53,554 nt of DNA from Nitrospinota bacterium (lineage in GTDB: Bacteria > Nitrospinota > Nitrospinia > Nitrospinales > VA-1). Each line of letters starts with the position of its first letter. Position 1 is the stretch's first letter. The notes under the pieces are model-generated. The model had not been told where the DNA came from. It did not search any database and saw nothing but the letters and a program-made list of their open reading frames with translations. Of this stretch, positions 27,922-37,059 are shown piece after piece. The DNA is taken from NCBI GenBank assembly GCA_027619975.1, contig JAQCGX010000023.1:1-53554 (forward strand). The letters are read 5' to 3'. The translations under genes and the position numbers were made by a program.

Positions 27922-29790
27922 TTGTTTTTCTACGCTTGGCTTATTTTGATCCTTCCCCTGCTCGGTTTTGTGGGTTTGAGCTGGTTTGGAAATAAAATTC
28001 CCAAAATCATCGCCGGTAAAGCCGCTTGCGCCACCGTCGGCTTGTCATTTCTGACCGCGCTGTTTGCTTTGAGCGACTTATTGGCATTGGCTCCAAAAGA
28101 TCGGCTGGGGCACGTGGAATCGCTGTATCAATGGATATCCTCAGGGACCTTCAAACTGGATCTCGCGATTTTGGTCGATCCGCTTTCCGTCTTCATGTTT
28201 CTGATCGTCACCGGCGTGGGTTTCGTGATCCATGTTTATTCGCTCAGCTATATGGAGGATGACCCGGAGTTCACGCGGTTCTTCGCCTATTTGAATCTTT
28301 TCATTTTCTCGATGTTGCTCCTGGTAGCCGCCGCCGATTTCTTTTTTCTGATTGTCGGCTGGGCGTTTGTCGGCCTGGCGTCGTATCTCTTGATCGGTTT
28401 CTGGAGGCATAAGACCAGTGCGGTGCTGGCGGCACGCAAGGCGTTTGTCATGAACGTCATTGGCGATGTGGGGATGGTGATCGCGGCATTTGTTATATTC
28501 AACTCCTTTGGGTCCATCAGCTACATGGACGTGTTCGCCGCCGCTCCGGGTAAATTTCTCCCCAATGACGATACGGTGTTGTTGATCACCCTGCTTTTGC
28601 TGGTGGGCGCGTTCGCCAAGTCGGCGCAGATTCCTCTGCACACCTGGCTTCCCGACGCGATGGAAGGGCCGACTCCGGTCAGCGCCCTGATCCATGCCGC
28701 TACGATGGTCACCGCCGGCGTTTATCTGATCGCCCGCTGTCATGTTCTGTACGAACTGGCTCCCTACACGATGGACTTTGTCGCGGGGATCGGGGTCATC
28801 ACGGCTATTTTCGCGGGCTCCATGGGCATGGTGCAATACGATATCAAGCGCGTCATCGCCTATTCCACCATGAGCCAGCTGGGGTACATGTTTCTTGCCA
28901 TGGGCCTCGGCGTGTTCAGCCTGGGAATGTTTCACTTGATGACTCACGCATTTTTTAAAGCCTTGCTGTTTTTGGCCGCCGGCAGCGTTATTCACGGATT
29001 GAACGGAGAGCAGGACATCCGCAAAATGGGAGGACTGCGGTTTTCAATGCCGCTGACTCATATCACTTTTTTGATCGGCGCTCTTTGCCTGTCGGGATTT
29101 CCCCTGACCAGCGGTTTTTTCAGCAAGGAAGCCATCATCATGAGTGCCTATCATGCGGAAATGGGGAATATCGTGTTTTGGGCGATCGCGTTGGTCACGG
29201 CAGGCATGACGGCGTTCTATATTTTTAGAGTTTATTTTTATACGTTTTTTGGCAAGCAGAGTGATCCCGACGCGCACCCGCACGAATCGCCGATGCTCAT
29301 GGCTGTGCCGCTGGTGATCCTTGCTTTTTTTGCCTTGCTCATGGGCTTTGCCGCACATGGAGTGGATCAGTTTTTGGCTCCGGTTTTTGGAGGCGAAGCG
29401 CACCACTATGAAGACGCGATGCTGGAGACCATTGCCGTCATAGTTGGTATCGGTGGCATTCTGACTGCGGGCGTTATCTACCTGACCAGTCACGATAAAC
29501 TGGAATTTGCCAAACAGGCGTTGGCGCCGCTCTACGATTTATTGATCAACAAATACTATATTGATGAAATTTACGATTTTCTGATCGTCAAGCCGATGCG
29601 GGCCATTGGCGCTTTCCTGGAGCAAAAAGTTGAGAAGGAAGGGATCGATCGAGCGGTCGATGAAACGGCGGCGCAGGTGCGCGAAGTCAGCCGGGGCATC
29701 AGTCTCTGGCAGTCGGGGAAAGTAAGAACTTACGCGCTGAACATGGTTGTCGGAATGGTCACCATTTTGATGTTTGTAGTTTTCTTGTAG
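27922..29790 (+). CDS. nuoL: NADH-quinone oxidoreductase subunit L
   Basis: Largest antiporter-like membrane subunit, 622 residues. TTG start with AAGGG nine bases upstream, five bases after nuoK. Motifs: VGWAFVGLASYLLIGFW, GAFAKSAQIPLHTWLPDAMEGPTPVSALIHAATMVTAGVYL, IKRVIAYSTMSQLGYM and the GFPLTSGFFSKEAI helix. The C-terminal part contains the long lateral helix region and ends in a final membrane span. Standard length. Confidence 0.98.
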   Translation: MFFYAWLILILPLLGFVGLSWFGNKIPKIIAGKAACATVGLSFLTALFALSDLLALAPKDRLGHVESLYQWISSGTFKLDLAILVDPLSVFMFLIVTGVGFVIHVYSLSYMEDDPEFTRFFAYLNLFIFSMLLLVAAADFFFLIVGWAFVGLASYLLIGFWRHKTSAVLAARKAFVMNVIGDVGMVIAAFVIFNSFGSISYMDVFAAAPGKFLPNDDTVLLITLLLLVGAFAKSAQIPLHTWLPDAMEGPTPVSALIHAATMVTAGVYLIARCHVLYELAPYTMDFVAGIGVITAIFAGSMGMVQYDIKRVIAYSTMSQLGYMFLAMGLGVFSLGMFHLMTHAFFKALLFLAAGSVIHGLNGEQDIRKMGGLRFSMPLTHITFLIGALCLSGFPLTSGFFSKEAIIMSAYHAEMGNIVFWAIALVTAGMTAFYIFRVYFYTFFGKQSDPDAHPHESPMLMAVPLVILAFFALLMGFAAHGVDQFLAPVFGGEAHHYEDAMLETIAVIVGIGGILTAGVIYLTSHDKLEFAKQALAPLYDLLINKYYIDEIYDFLIVKPMRAIGAFLEQKVEKEGIDRAVDETAAQVREVSRGISLWQSGKVRTYALNMVVGMVTILMFVVFL

Positions 29791-29797
29791 AGATAAA

Positions 29798-31315
29798 ATG
29801 ATAACACTCATCGTATTCACACCCCTCATTGCGGCGTTGGTCCTTCTGTTTTTGCAGGAAGACAATAAAGCACTGATCCGCATGGTTGCTCTGGGCGCGG
29901 CAGGGTTTAGTTTTTTGCTGTCTCTGGGGCTCCTTTTGGCATTCGACTCTACCAACCCAGGGATGCAGTTTGAGGCCTCCCTCCTGTGGGTGTCCATGCT
30001 GAATATCAAATACCATGTGGGGGTCGATGGCATCAGTCTGCTTTTGGTGATCCTGACAACTTTTTTGTCCGGGATTGGCATCATCTATTCTTTAAAGCAG
30101 AAAAATGGCTTGAGAAATTTTCTTGCCTTGATGCTGGCTTTGGAAGCGGGGACGCTGGGTGTTTTCGTGGCTTTGGACACCATCCTGTTCTACGTATTCT
30201 GGGAGTTGATGCTGGTTCCGACTTATTTTCTCATTGGCCTCTGGGGAGAGGGCCAGCGGGTTTACGCGACGACGAAATTCGTGTTGTTCACGCTCGTAGG
30301 CAGTCTGTTGATGCTGGTGGCCATTATCGGTATCAGCGTGGTGCATTTTGAAGCTACCAAGGAATTGACCTTTGATATCCAGACCCTGGTGCACACCCAA
30401 ATAGACCCGGCATCCCAGACATGGATGTTTTTGTTTTTCTTTCTCGCATTTGCCATCAAGGTGCCGGTATTCCCGTTCCACAGTTGGTTGCCGCATACTT
30501 ATGTGGCCTGCCCGATTCCCACGCTGATTATTTTAACGGGGGCCATGTCCAAAACCGGAGCCTACGGGTTTCTCAGGTTTTGTCTTCCCTTATTTCCGGA
30601 CGCAGTGGAAGAAATGGGCCTTGTTATTGGAGCGTTAGCCGCTATTGGAATCGTCTATGGGGCGTGGATCGCCGTCGCACAGAAAGACCTTAAGGCGTTG
30701 GTGGCCTATTCCAGTATCAGCCATTTGGGCTTCATCACTCTGGGAATTTTTGCTCTCAACAATGTTGGTGTCGAGGGCAGTGTCCTGCAAATGATCAATC
30801 ACGGCATCATTGCGGCGGCCTTGTTTATCATCGTGGGGATTCTCGAAGAAAAGACCGGAAGCCGAAATCTGAAAGATTTTCGCGGCCTGGGAAAATCCAT
30901 GCCTGTGCTTTATGGGATGTTTATGCTGATCACCCTCGCGGCGCTGGGTCTTCCGGGATTGAACGGATTCGTCGGCGAGTTTTTGATCCTCATGGGGGTG
31001 TGGACCTCGCATCTGTTATCGGATCTTTCAACCATCTATGTATTGATGGCAGGTCTTTCTATCGTGCTGGCGTCTATATACATGTTGTATATGTTCCAGG
31101 GTTCCATGCAGGAGACCAACCCCAAAACCGATCAAAACCTGACGGATATCAATCGGACAGAATTCGGTTTACTGCTTCCCGCCTGCGTGCTTATCATCTT
31201 CATTGGTCTGTTTCCCAAGCCTTTCATCGACCGCGTTTCTCCTTCGGTGGATTCTCTTTTGCACGTGGAAAAAACCGTGAACCTGCATAGCGGGGAAAAG
31301 AACGCGCACCACTAG
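29798..31315 (+). CDS. nuoM: NADH-quinone oxidoreductase subunit M
   Basis: Antiporter-like membrane subunit, 505 residues. Motifs: VFWELMLVPTYFLIGLWG (key glutamate), AFAIKVPVFPFHSWLPHTYV (channel lysine), LKALVAYSSISHLGFI and GLPGLNGFVGEFLIL. Seven bases after nuoL. It is the last gene of the operon; nuoN, which normally follows, is absent here and found at 174-1697. Confidence 0.98.
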   Translation: MITLIVFTPLIAALVLLFLQEDNKALIRMVALGAAGFSFLLSLGLLLAFDSTNPGMQFEASLLWVSMLNIKYHVGVDGISLLLVILTTFLSGIGIIYSLKQKNGLRNFLALMLALEAGTLGVFVALDTILFYVFWELMLVPTYFLIGLWGEGQRVYATTKFVLFTLVGSLLMLVAIIGISVVHFEATKELTFDIQTLVHTQIDPASQTWMFLFFFLAFAIKVPVFPFHSWLPHTYVACPIPTLIILTGAMSKTGAYGFLRFCLPLFPDAVEEMGLVIGALAAIGIVYGAWIAVAQKDLKALVAYSSISHLGFITLGIFALNNVGVEGSVLQMINHGIIAAALFIIVGILEEKTGSRNLKDFRGLGKSMPVLYGMFMLITLAALGLPGLNGFVGEFLILMGVWTSHLLSDLSTIYVLMAGLSIVLASIYMLYMFQGSMQETNPKTDQNLTDINRTEFGLLLPACVLIIFIGLFPKPFIDRVSPSVDSLLHVEKTVNLHSGEKNAHH

Positions 31316-31360
31316 AGTTAAGATTTTTTTTTAAATCCCGCTCTTAACTTTCAACCCTTC
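31313..31360 (+). terminator. possible terminator after nuoM
   Basis: AGAGTTAAGA and TCTTAACTTT could pair around an 18-base loop that contains T9. Loop size and the short T run after the stem make this a weak candidate, but it lies in the only place a nuo terminator could be before sfsA. Confidence 0.3.
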
Positions 31361-31369
31361 ATAATCTTC

Positions 31370-32065
31370 ATGAAGCTCGGCGACCGTATCGTAGATGGAA
31401 TTTTTCTCGAACGCCCCAACCGTTACCTCGCAAAAGTAACCATCGAGGGGGTAGAAGTCTTCGCGCACGTTCCCGATCCCGGTCGACTCCCAGGATTGAT
31501 GATCCCCGGTCGTAAAGTGCGACTGGTTTATAATCCCGGTCCCAAACGCAAAACAGATTTCACGTTGGTACTGGTTCGTCACGGGTCTTTATGGGTCTCT
31601 GTGTATCCGGTGTTTGCCAATGCCCTGGTGAAAAAGGCTCTTGAAAAGCGCTCTCTGCCTTTTCTGACGGGTTATGAAAAGTTTGTCAGCGAAGTGAAAA
31701 TGGGAAACAGCCGGTTCGATTTCCAACTGGAGTTTGGCGGCAGTCTGGCTTATGTGGAAGTGAAGTCCGTGAGCCTGGTAGAAGACACGGTGGGGAAGTT
31801 CCCCGATGCGCCCACCGAACGGGGAGTCAAGCACTTGCAGGAATTGATCGAATTACGCAAACAAGGCACTCGGGCCGCAGTTCTGTTCATTTCCCAGAGA
31901 TCGGACACGCGATCCATCGTTCCCAACGATGCGGTCGATCCGAAATTTGGAGACTGGTTGCGGAAAGCGCACGAGCAGGGTGTCGAGTTGTATGGGCACA
32001 ACTGCAAGGTCACGTCATCCTCAGTTTCCCTCGAAAACCCGGTCGCTATCGTTTTGCCTACTTAA
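31370..32065 (+). CDS. sfsA: SfsA-family nuclease
   Basis: Predicted 231 residues, typical for SfsA, a DNA/RNA-binding protein with a PD-(D/E)xK nuclease-like domain first described as sugar-fermentation stimulation protein A. Motifs: FLERPNRYLAKV, HVPDPGRL, then SRFDFQLEF and AYVEVKSVSLVED (catalytic Asp/Glu-x-Lys) with FPDAPTERGVKHLQEL. It follows nuoM by 54 bases. Its last eight bases overlap the end of the convergent lipoprotein gene. Confidence 0.95.
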   Translation: MKLGDRIVDGIFLERPNRYLAKVTIEGVEVFAHVPDPGRLPGLMIPGRKVRLVYNPGPKRKTDFTLVLVRHGSLWVSVYPVFANALVKKALEKRSLPFLTGYEKFVSEVKMGNSRFDFQLEFGGSLAYVEVKSVSLVEDTVGKFPDAPTERGVKHLQELIELRKQGTRAAVLFISQRSDTRSIVPNDAVDPKFGDWLRKAHEQGVELYGHNCKVTSSSVSLENPVAIVLPT

Positions 32066-32525
32066 AGAAGTTATCCAGTTTGGGGTCTACATACCAATCT
32101 TCATTTTCCCAGAACCAAAGTTGGTCGACGAGAATGGTTTTCAACTGGTTGCTGGGCAGGATGGACAGCTGATAACGCATGGTGACGATGGCTTTGTTGA
32201 ACTCTTTGACCGGACCATCCGTCTTGGTTTGTACCGGGATGTCATCATTGAAGAGTTTCGCATCTAATACTGAACTCTCGTAAAAGACAACATTTTCTTT
32301 TATTTTGAGTGAATCGGTCAGGAATTGGCGACGTTTGGCAATTGGCAGGTAGGGGGCGCTGAGGTCCATCATTTTTGCCTCAAACCGTTTGTTGAACTGA
32401 TGGATTTTCGTTTGCAGGTTTTCCTCTCTATCGACATGGGAATAATGGGCACAGGCCGTCCAAAAGAGGATGAAAAACAGAACGAAAATTTTTCGTGGGA
32501 GAATAAGGGATTGTCGATTTTTCAT
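32058..32525 (-). CDS. putative lipoprotein, 155 residues
   Basis: Starts at ATG 32525 with a lipoprotein signal (KIFVLFFILFWTAC, lipid-modified Cys near residue 21). The open frame extends further upstream, but that would bury the signal. The mature part is mostly helical then beta, without a family I recognise (motifs MDLSAPYLPIAKRRQFLTDSL, DQLWFWENEDWYVDP). The ending ENEDWYVDP...N is reminiscent of small lipoproteins whose C-terminus reports on a folded NTF2-like domain, but this is a guess. Tail-to-tail overlap with sfsA by eight bases. Confidence 0.75.
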   Translation of the reverse strand: MKNRQSLILPRKIFVLFFILFWTACAHYSHVDREENLQTKIHQFNKRFEAKMMDLSAPYLPIAKRRQFLTDSLKIKENVVFYESSVLDAKLFNDDIPVQTKTDGPVKEFNKAIVTMRYQLSILPSNQLKTILVDQLWFWENEDWYVDPKLDNFFK

Positions 32526-32689
32526 GGTTTGACCTGTTGTGGTAAGATGGGCGATAATTCGTGGGAAGGTTGCAAGCTTCAAACATCGCTCGGCAGTTCG
32601 AATTATAAAGGATTTTTTTTTAAATCGCCAGTCCCTCAAAAGGTTGGCAAAATATTTCTTCTCAACTCTATTACCCAAAGTTAATTCTT

Positions 32690-33538
32690 TTGAAAAAAAT
32701 AAACCGCACTCCAGTTAAAACCCGCAGGAAACCACCCACAAGAGCAAACAAAACGTCGAGTGGCAAAGTTACCGCCTGGGACCAGGCCGCGCGTTGGTAT
32801 GATGCGCTGGTGGGTATGTATGGGTCCGATTTTCAAAAAGACATCATTATGCCCGGTGTCTTCAAGCTCTTGGACCTGAAGAGCGGAAGCCGGGTTCTGG
32901 ATCTGGCCTGCGGGCAGGGCGTGTTCTCCCGATATCTTTTAGCTCAGGGAATGAAGGTGGAGGGGCTGGATTTATCCGAAGAATTGATCGGGTTCGCGCA
33001 GTCCCGGTCGAAACCTGCTATTCACTTCCATGTGGCCGATGCGCGAGACGCAAGCGCTCTTAAATTATCCAGTTTTGATGCAGTGGCCTGTCTTCTGGCC
33101 GTGCAAAATATGGAAGAGATTGAGCCGGTATTTCGTAACGTGGCCCAATGGCTGAAGCCGGACGGGCGTTTTGTTTTCGTGACAACCCATCCTTGTTTTC
33201 GGATTCCCCGGCAAACGCATTGGGGCTGGGATGAAGAGAAAAAAATTGAGTATCGACGAGTCGATCGTTACGCAACGGATCTCACCATCCCGATAATCAC
33301 GCCACGGGTGGCAAGCTCCGAAGGATATACTTATACGTATCACCGATCGCTACAAAATTATTTTGAGGCGTTGGCGGCGGCGGGCCTTTGTGTGGAGCGC
33401 CTGGAAGAATGGGCATCCGAAAAAAACAGTGAACCGGGAAAGCGGGCAAAAGCGGAAAACCGGGCCCGGAAGGAGATTCCCTTGTTTTTAGCTTTGAGTG
33501 CCCGCCCCATTCCAATAAAACCCGCCAGTCAGAAATAA
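32690..33538 (+). CDS. class I SAM-dependent methyltransferase
   Basis: Predicted 282 residues beginning at TTG 32690 with a Lys/Arg-rich tail of about 28 residues. Rossmann methyltransferase motifs: VLDLACGQGVFSRYLL (motif I), VEGLDLSEELIGFAQ (motif II), FHVADARDAS and FDAVACLLAVQNMEE, followed by LKPDGRFVFVTTHPCF. Resembles Methyltransf_11/25-type small-molecule methyltransferases; substrate unknown. The terminal TAA forms part of the inverted end (TAAGGG) of MITE copy C. Confidence 0.88.
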   Translation: MKKINRTPVKTRRKPPTRANKTSSGKVTAWDQAARWYDALVGMYGSDFQKDIIMPGVFKLLDLKSGSRVLDLACGQGVFSRYLLAQGMKVEGLDLSEELIGFAQSRSKPAIHFHVADARDASALKLSSFDAVACLLAVQNMEEIEPVFRNVAQWLKPDGRFVFVTTHPCFRIPRQTHWGWDEEKKIEYRRVDRYATDLTIPIITPRVASSEGYTYTYHRSLQNYFEALAAAGLCVERLEEWASEKNSEPGKRAKAENRARKEIPLFLALSARPIPIKPASQK

Positions 33539-33717
33539 GGGTATCTCTAAAAATTGACTAAATGCTCCTAATCGTCAACTTAAGGAGATGGCTTTGTTTT
33601 AGTGGAACAGGCGACCTGCCCTTAAATTTAAGGATAGGTCGCCCGTGCCACCAATATAAGAAATCCTTGTACAGTGTTCGATTTCCTGTAATAAACTAAT
33701 TTTTAGAGATGCCCTTA
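33537..33717. mobile_element. MITE-like dispersed repeat, copy C
   Basis: Both termini are present: AAGGGTATCTCTAAAAATTG at the left and AATTTTTAGAGATGCCCTTA at the right, an imperfect inverted repeat of about 20 bases. The core is GTGGAACAGGCGACC...AAATTTAAGG...GGTCGCCCGTGCCAC, a different palindrome from copies A and D. Flanking arms are nearly identical to copy A in inverse orientation, which suggests recent movement or conversion. It overlaps the methyltransferase stop codon. Confidence 0.82.
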
Positions 33718-33782
33718 AGAAGGCACTGTAGTGCAAATTTGGATGAAAATTTTTTGATGGCATAGAAATTAAATCCCCCCAG

Positions 33783-33801
33783 CCCCCTTCATAGAAGGGG
33801 G
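33783..33801. repeat. perfect 8-bp-arm hairpin downstream of hutI
   Basis: CCCCCTTC-ATA-GAAGGGGG. It lies about 90 bases beyond the hutI stop. It may fold in the hut transcript; no T-run follows at once, so it is not a standard terminator. The remaining sequence to 33889 is low-complexity (C-rich and T-rich) with a weak inverted repeat, TTTTTTAC...GTAAAAAA (about 33853-33881). Confidence 0.5.
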
Positions 33802-33889
33802 AGCCAATCTTTTAACATCAAACTCCCCCTCCCTCTTAAAAACGAGACCTTGTTTTTTTACCCTGTTGATCCTGTAAAAAAGTTTTGTC

Positions 33890-35125
33890 TTAACAAACCA
33901 CCGGGTCTTTTTCGGCTTTCACCTTTTTTCCCGCAGACCAGGTTTGATCGACGAAGTTCTCGCCGAAATAGTAGAACATATCCCTGTAGTCATTGGTTTT
34001 GAGCACCAGAAAATCCGCCCGCTGGCCGGGGAGGAGCCCGCCGTATTCCTTGTGGCTGTCCAACGCCCTGGCGGAACCATAGGTTGCCGCGATCAAGGCC
34101 TGCTCGGGGCTGATCCGGTACAGTGAATGGGCCAGGGTCAACACCGTCTGCATATTGTAAGACGGGCTGCTGCCCGGATTGCAGTCGGTGCCCAACGCCA
34201 GGGTCACGCCGGCTTCGATCAGGGCGTGCACCGGCGGAATCTTTTTTCCGCCCAGAAAAAAGGTCACCCCCGGCATGAGGACGGCGGTGGTTCCCGACAA
34301 CTCCATCGCCCGAATATCGTGCGGGGTGGCGTGCTCCAGATGATCGCAGGAAATAGCGCCTAATTGGGCGGCGTTATAACAGCCCCCCTGATGCGAGAAC
34401 TCTTCCACATGCGCGCGCAGTTGATGAAATCCCACCAATTTCGCGTGCAGAAACAACCGCCGCAAGTCGGCGACGGTGAACACATCCCTTTCACAGAAAA
34501 TATCCACGCCGTCCGCCAGGCCACGGAATTTCGGCAGGTGCTCCATCACAAACTCGAAATATTGACTTATTTTTTGTCCCTTGGGAACCGCGTGAGCGCC
34601 CAGGTAAGTAAGGGTGATGGGGATTCTCAGGTTTTTCCTGAGACGCTGGCCGACCTTCAGCATCTTCATTTCCGTGTCCAGGTCGAGACCGTAGCCGGAC
34701 TTGATTTCAAACGCCGTGGTGCCGAGCGTCATCATCCGGCGCACCCGTTTTTTTGCGGATTCATACAATTCTTCTTCCGTCGCCTTGCGGGTGGCGTCGA
34801 CCGTTCCCAGAATGCCGCCGCCATTCTTGAGAATTTCCATGTAAGAGGTTCCCGTCGCGCGTTGTTCCATTTCACCCTTGCGTTCCCCGGCATAAATGAG
34901 GTGGGTGTGGCAGTCCACCAGCCCCGGAATCACGGACTTTCCCTCACAATCGATCACCCTGGAATATTTTTTCGGGTCGATCCCTGAATCACGGATCACC
35001 TTATTCACCCTGCCTTGACTCACCAGCATGGCGCATTTGGTTTTTCTCACCAGTTTCGGAGTCTCGCCCTCAGGGTCTACCTGAATCAATTCACCAATAT
35101 TTTTAAAACAAATGACCTTTTCCAT
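33890..35125 (-). CDS. hutI: imidazolonepropionase
   Basis: Third enzyme of histidine degradation: hydrolyses 4-imidazolone-5-propionate to N-formimidoylglutamate, cytoplasmic. 411 residues with the amidohydrolase metal motif DCHTHLIYAGER (HxH), the signature QRATGTSYMEILKNGGGI, KSGYGLDLDTEMKML, the metal-ligand His in LTYLGAHAVP, and the late Asp in LALGTDCNPGSSP. Reads in the same direction as hutG-hutU but is 191 bases downstream of hutU, separated by repeat-rich DNA. Confidence 0.97.
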   Translation of the reverse strand: MEKVICFKNIGELIQVDPEGETPKLVRKTKCAMLVSQGRVNKVIRDSGIDPKKYSRVIDCEGKSVIPGLVDCHTHLIYAGERKGEMEQRATGTSYMEILKNGGGILGTVDATRKATEEELYESAKKRVRRMMTLGTTAFEIKSGYGLDLDTEMKMLKVGQRLRKNLRIPITLTYLGAHAVPKGQKISQYFEFVMEHLPKFRGLADGVDIFCERDVFTVADLRRLFLHAKLVGFHQLRAHVEEFSHQGGCYNAAQLGAISCDHLEHATPHDIRAMELSGTTAVLMPGVTFFLGGKKIPPVHALIEAGVTLALGTDCNPGSSPSYNMQTVLTLAHSLYRISPEQALIAATYGSARALDSHKEYGGLLPGQRADFLVLKTNDYRDMFYYFGENFVDQTWSAGKKVKAEKDPVVC

Positions 35126-35218
35126 TTAGATTCCTTTTGAGATGAGTGTTTTCAGCGACCCCGGACACACCGCAATAAAAAAGATCTTTTAAAACATTTA
35201 AAAGCCTCAACACCCCCC

Positions 35219-35331
35219 TCACCCAACCCTCTCCCCCAGGGGGAGAAGGCTAATCTTTCTTTGCGGCTCGCGAGCGAAGCGTACCCCTTCGGGGCATGAA
35301 GGCAACGGAAAGGATATCACAAGCGTTTGCC
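35219..35331. repeat. repeat-rich gap between hutU and hutI, with ~40-bp repeat copy 1
   Basis: From 35219 a palindromic CTCCCCCAGGGGGAG unit is followed by GCTCGCGAGC and then, at 35291-35331, a ~40-bp unit. Read on the minus strand, this is GGCAAACGCTTGTGATATCC, then TTTCCGTTGCCTTCATGCCCC. It matches 39086-39126 at all but a few positions and 42567-42603 in part. The hutU stop codon TGA lies inside this unit (in CGCTTGTGATATC), so the last hutU codons are repeat-encoded. Confidence 0.7.
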
Positions 35332-37059
35332 GCGAATTCGCCCTCCGCGGAGGAGGGGCAGGGGAACTTTTTTTTCTTTAGCCACTTTTATTGCGATCTC
35401 GTAGCCGGCATCGACGTGGCGGGCGATGCCCAACCCCGGATCGTTGGTCAGGACCCTATCGAGGCGATCCTGTTTTTTCCGCGTGCCATCGGCGACGATG
35501 ACCATTCCGGCGTGCAGGGAATTGCCAATGCCCACGCCGCCGCCATGATGATAACTGACCCAGCTGGCACCCGACACGGCGTTGACCGCAAAGTTAAGCA
35601 ACGGCCAGTCAGCGACTGCGTCACTGCCATCGACCATACCTTCCGTTTCGCGATTTGGCGACGCCACACTGCCGCAATCGAGGTGGTCGCGACCGATCAC
35701 GATGGGGGCCGCCACTTTTCCCGATTTGACCAGCCGGTTCATGACGCGGCCCATTTTTTCCCTCTCGCCGTAGCCCAGCCAGCAGACCCGGGTGGGCAGG
35801 CCAAGAACCGGCACCTGCTTCCTGGCTTTTTCGATCCAGCGGTGGAGGCCGGTTTTTTCCGGAAACGTTTTGATCACCGCGTCGTCCACCGCCCACAGGT
35901 CTTTTTTCTTGCCAGATAACATGGCCCAGCGGAAGGGTCCCTGCCCCTCGAAGAATAACGGACGGATGTAGGCAAGCACAAACCCTGGATAAATAAAGGA
36001 ACCATCCTTTTTACGGATATCGAGCCCGCCCAACTCCGCCTGGCCTCTGAGGTTGTTGCCATAGTCAAACACCACCGCGCCCTGATTTTGCAGTTCGATC
36101 ATCGCCCGGGCATGCTCGACTGTGGTGGACAGCGAACGTTTACGATACTCGTCAGGATTTTTACCCTTAAGAGTCATCAGCGAATCATAGCTCTTACCCT
36201 CGGGAACATAGTCCATGAGATTATGGGCGGAAGTCTGGTCGGTTACGATGTCGGGAATCCGCTTGCGCTCGAGCAGTTGTTTCGCCGCTGTGGCTCCATT
36301 TACAATCAGCCCGACGCTGACCGGCTTTTTCTGCGCCAAACCCTCATCAATCCATTGCAAGGCTTCGTCCATTGATGCAGTCGCCCGGTCGAGATAACCT
36401 TCCCTGAGACGGCGTTCCACCTGGGCGGGATTCACTTCGGCGATCAGGATACAGGCCTCATTCATCGTCCCCGCCAGCGGTTGCGCCGCGCCCATGTTGC
36501 CAAGGCCAGAGGTGAAAATCCATTTCCCGAGCAGGCTGGACGCACCAAATTCCTGTTTTCCGCAGGCCCCAAAGGTTTCATAAGTTCCCTGTAGAATTCC
36601 CTGGGTGCCGATATAGATCCAGCTTCCTGCGGTCATTTGCCCGTACATCATCAAACCCAGTCGGTCGAGATGGTCAAAATGCTCCTGGGTGGCGTAGGCC
36701 GGAACCAGATTCGAGTTGGCGATGATGACTCTGGGAGCTTCGGGATGACTTCTGGCGATGTAAACGGGCTTCCCCGACTGAATGCAGAGGGTTTGATCCG
36801 GTTTCAGCCGTTTCAGTTCATAAACGATCCGGTGATATTCGCGCCAGTTGCGGGCGGCGCGGCCAGTTCCACCGTAAACGATCAATTGTTGCCAATCGAG
36901 CGCCACACGTTCATCCAGATTATTATTCAGCATTCGGAGCGCGGCTTCGGTATCCCAGTCACAGCATTGCAGCTTCAATGAGGTCCTAGCCCTTGGGGAC
37001 CGTTTGGGACACAGTTCCATGGCCATCGGGCGTTTGGCGGCGGGAGAGGGAGGTTTCAT
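35317..37059 (-). CDS. hutU: urocanate hydratase
   Basis: Second enzyme of histidine degradation, an NAD-dependent hydratase converting urocanate to imidazolonepropionate. About 580 residues from ATG 37059, preferred over an upstream in-frame start because AGGAG lies eight bases before it and the ATG overlaps the hutG stop (ATGA). Motifs: LRMLNNNLDERVA, LIVYGGTGRAARNWREY, MTAGSWIYIGTQGILQGTYET, FTSGLGNMGAAQPLA, IRPLFFEGQGPFRWAMLSG and SYHHGGGVGIGNSLHAG. The N-terminus is Pro/Lys/Arg-rich. Standard length. Confidence 0.97.
   Translation of the reverse strand: MKPPSPAAKRPMAMELCPKRSPRARTSLKLQCCDWDTEAALRMLNNNLDERVALDWQQLIVYGGTGRAARNWREYHRIVYELKRLKPDQTLCIQSGKPVYIARSHPEAPRVIIANSNLVPAYATQEHFDHLDRLGLMMYGQMTAGSWIYIGTQGILQGTYETFGACGKQEFGASSLLGKWIFTSGLGNMGAAQPLAGTMNEACILIAEVNPAQVERRLREGYLDRATASMDEALQWIDEGLAQKKPVSVGLIVNGATAAKQLLERKRIPDIVTDQTSAHNLMDYVPEGKSYDSLMTLKGKNPDEYRKRSLSTTVEHARAMIELQNQGAVVFDYGNNLRGQAELGGLDIRKKDGSFIYPGFVLAYIRPLFFEGQGPFRWAMLSGKKKDLWAVDDAVIKTFPEKTGLHRWIEKARKQVPVLGLPTRVCWLGYGEREKMGRVMNRLVKSGKVAAPIVIGRDHLDCGSVASPNRETEGMVDGSDAVADWPLLNFAVNAVSGASWVSYHHGGGVGIGNSLHAGMVIVADGTRKKQDRLDRVLTNDPGLGIARHVDAGYEIAIKVAKEKKVPLPLLRGGRIRGKRL

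Noticed and set aside
33783-33801. Hairpin after hutI as intrinsic terminator
   Set aside because: Strong stem, but no T-run follows at once on the minus strand, so I list it only as a repeat.
34364-34987. 207-codon plus-strand frame
   Set aside because: Antisense to hutI, whose catalytic motifs are intact.
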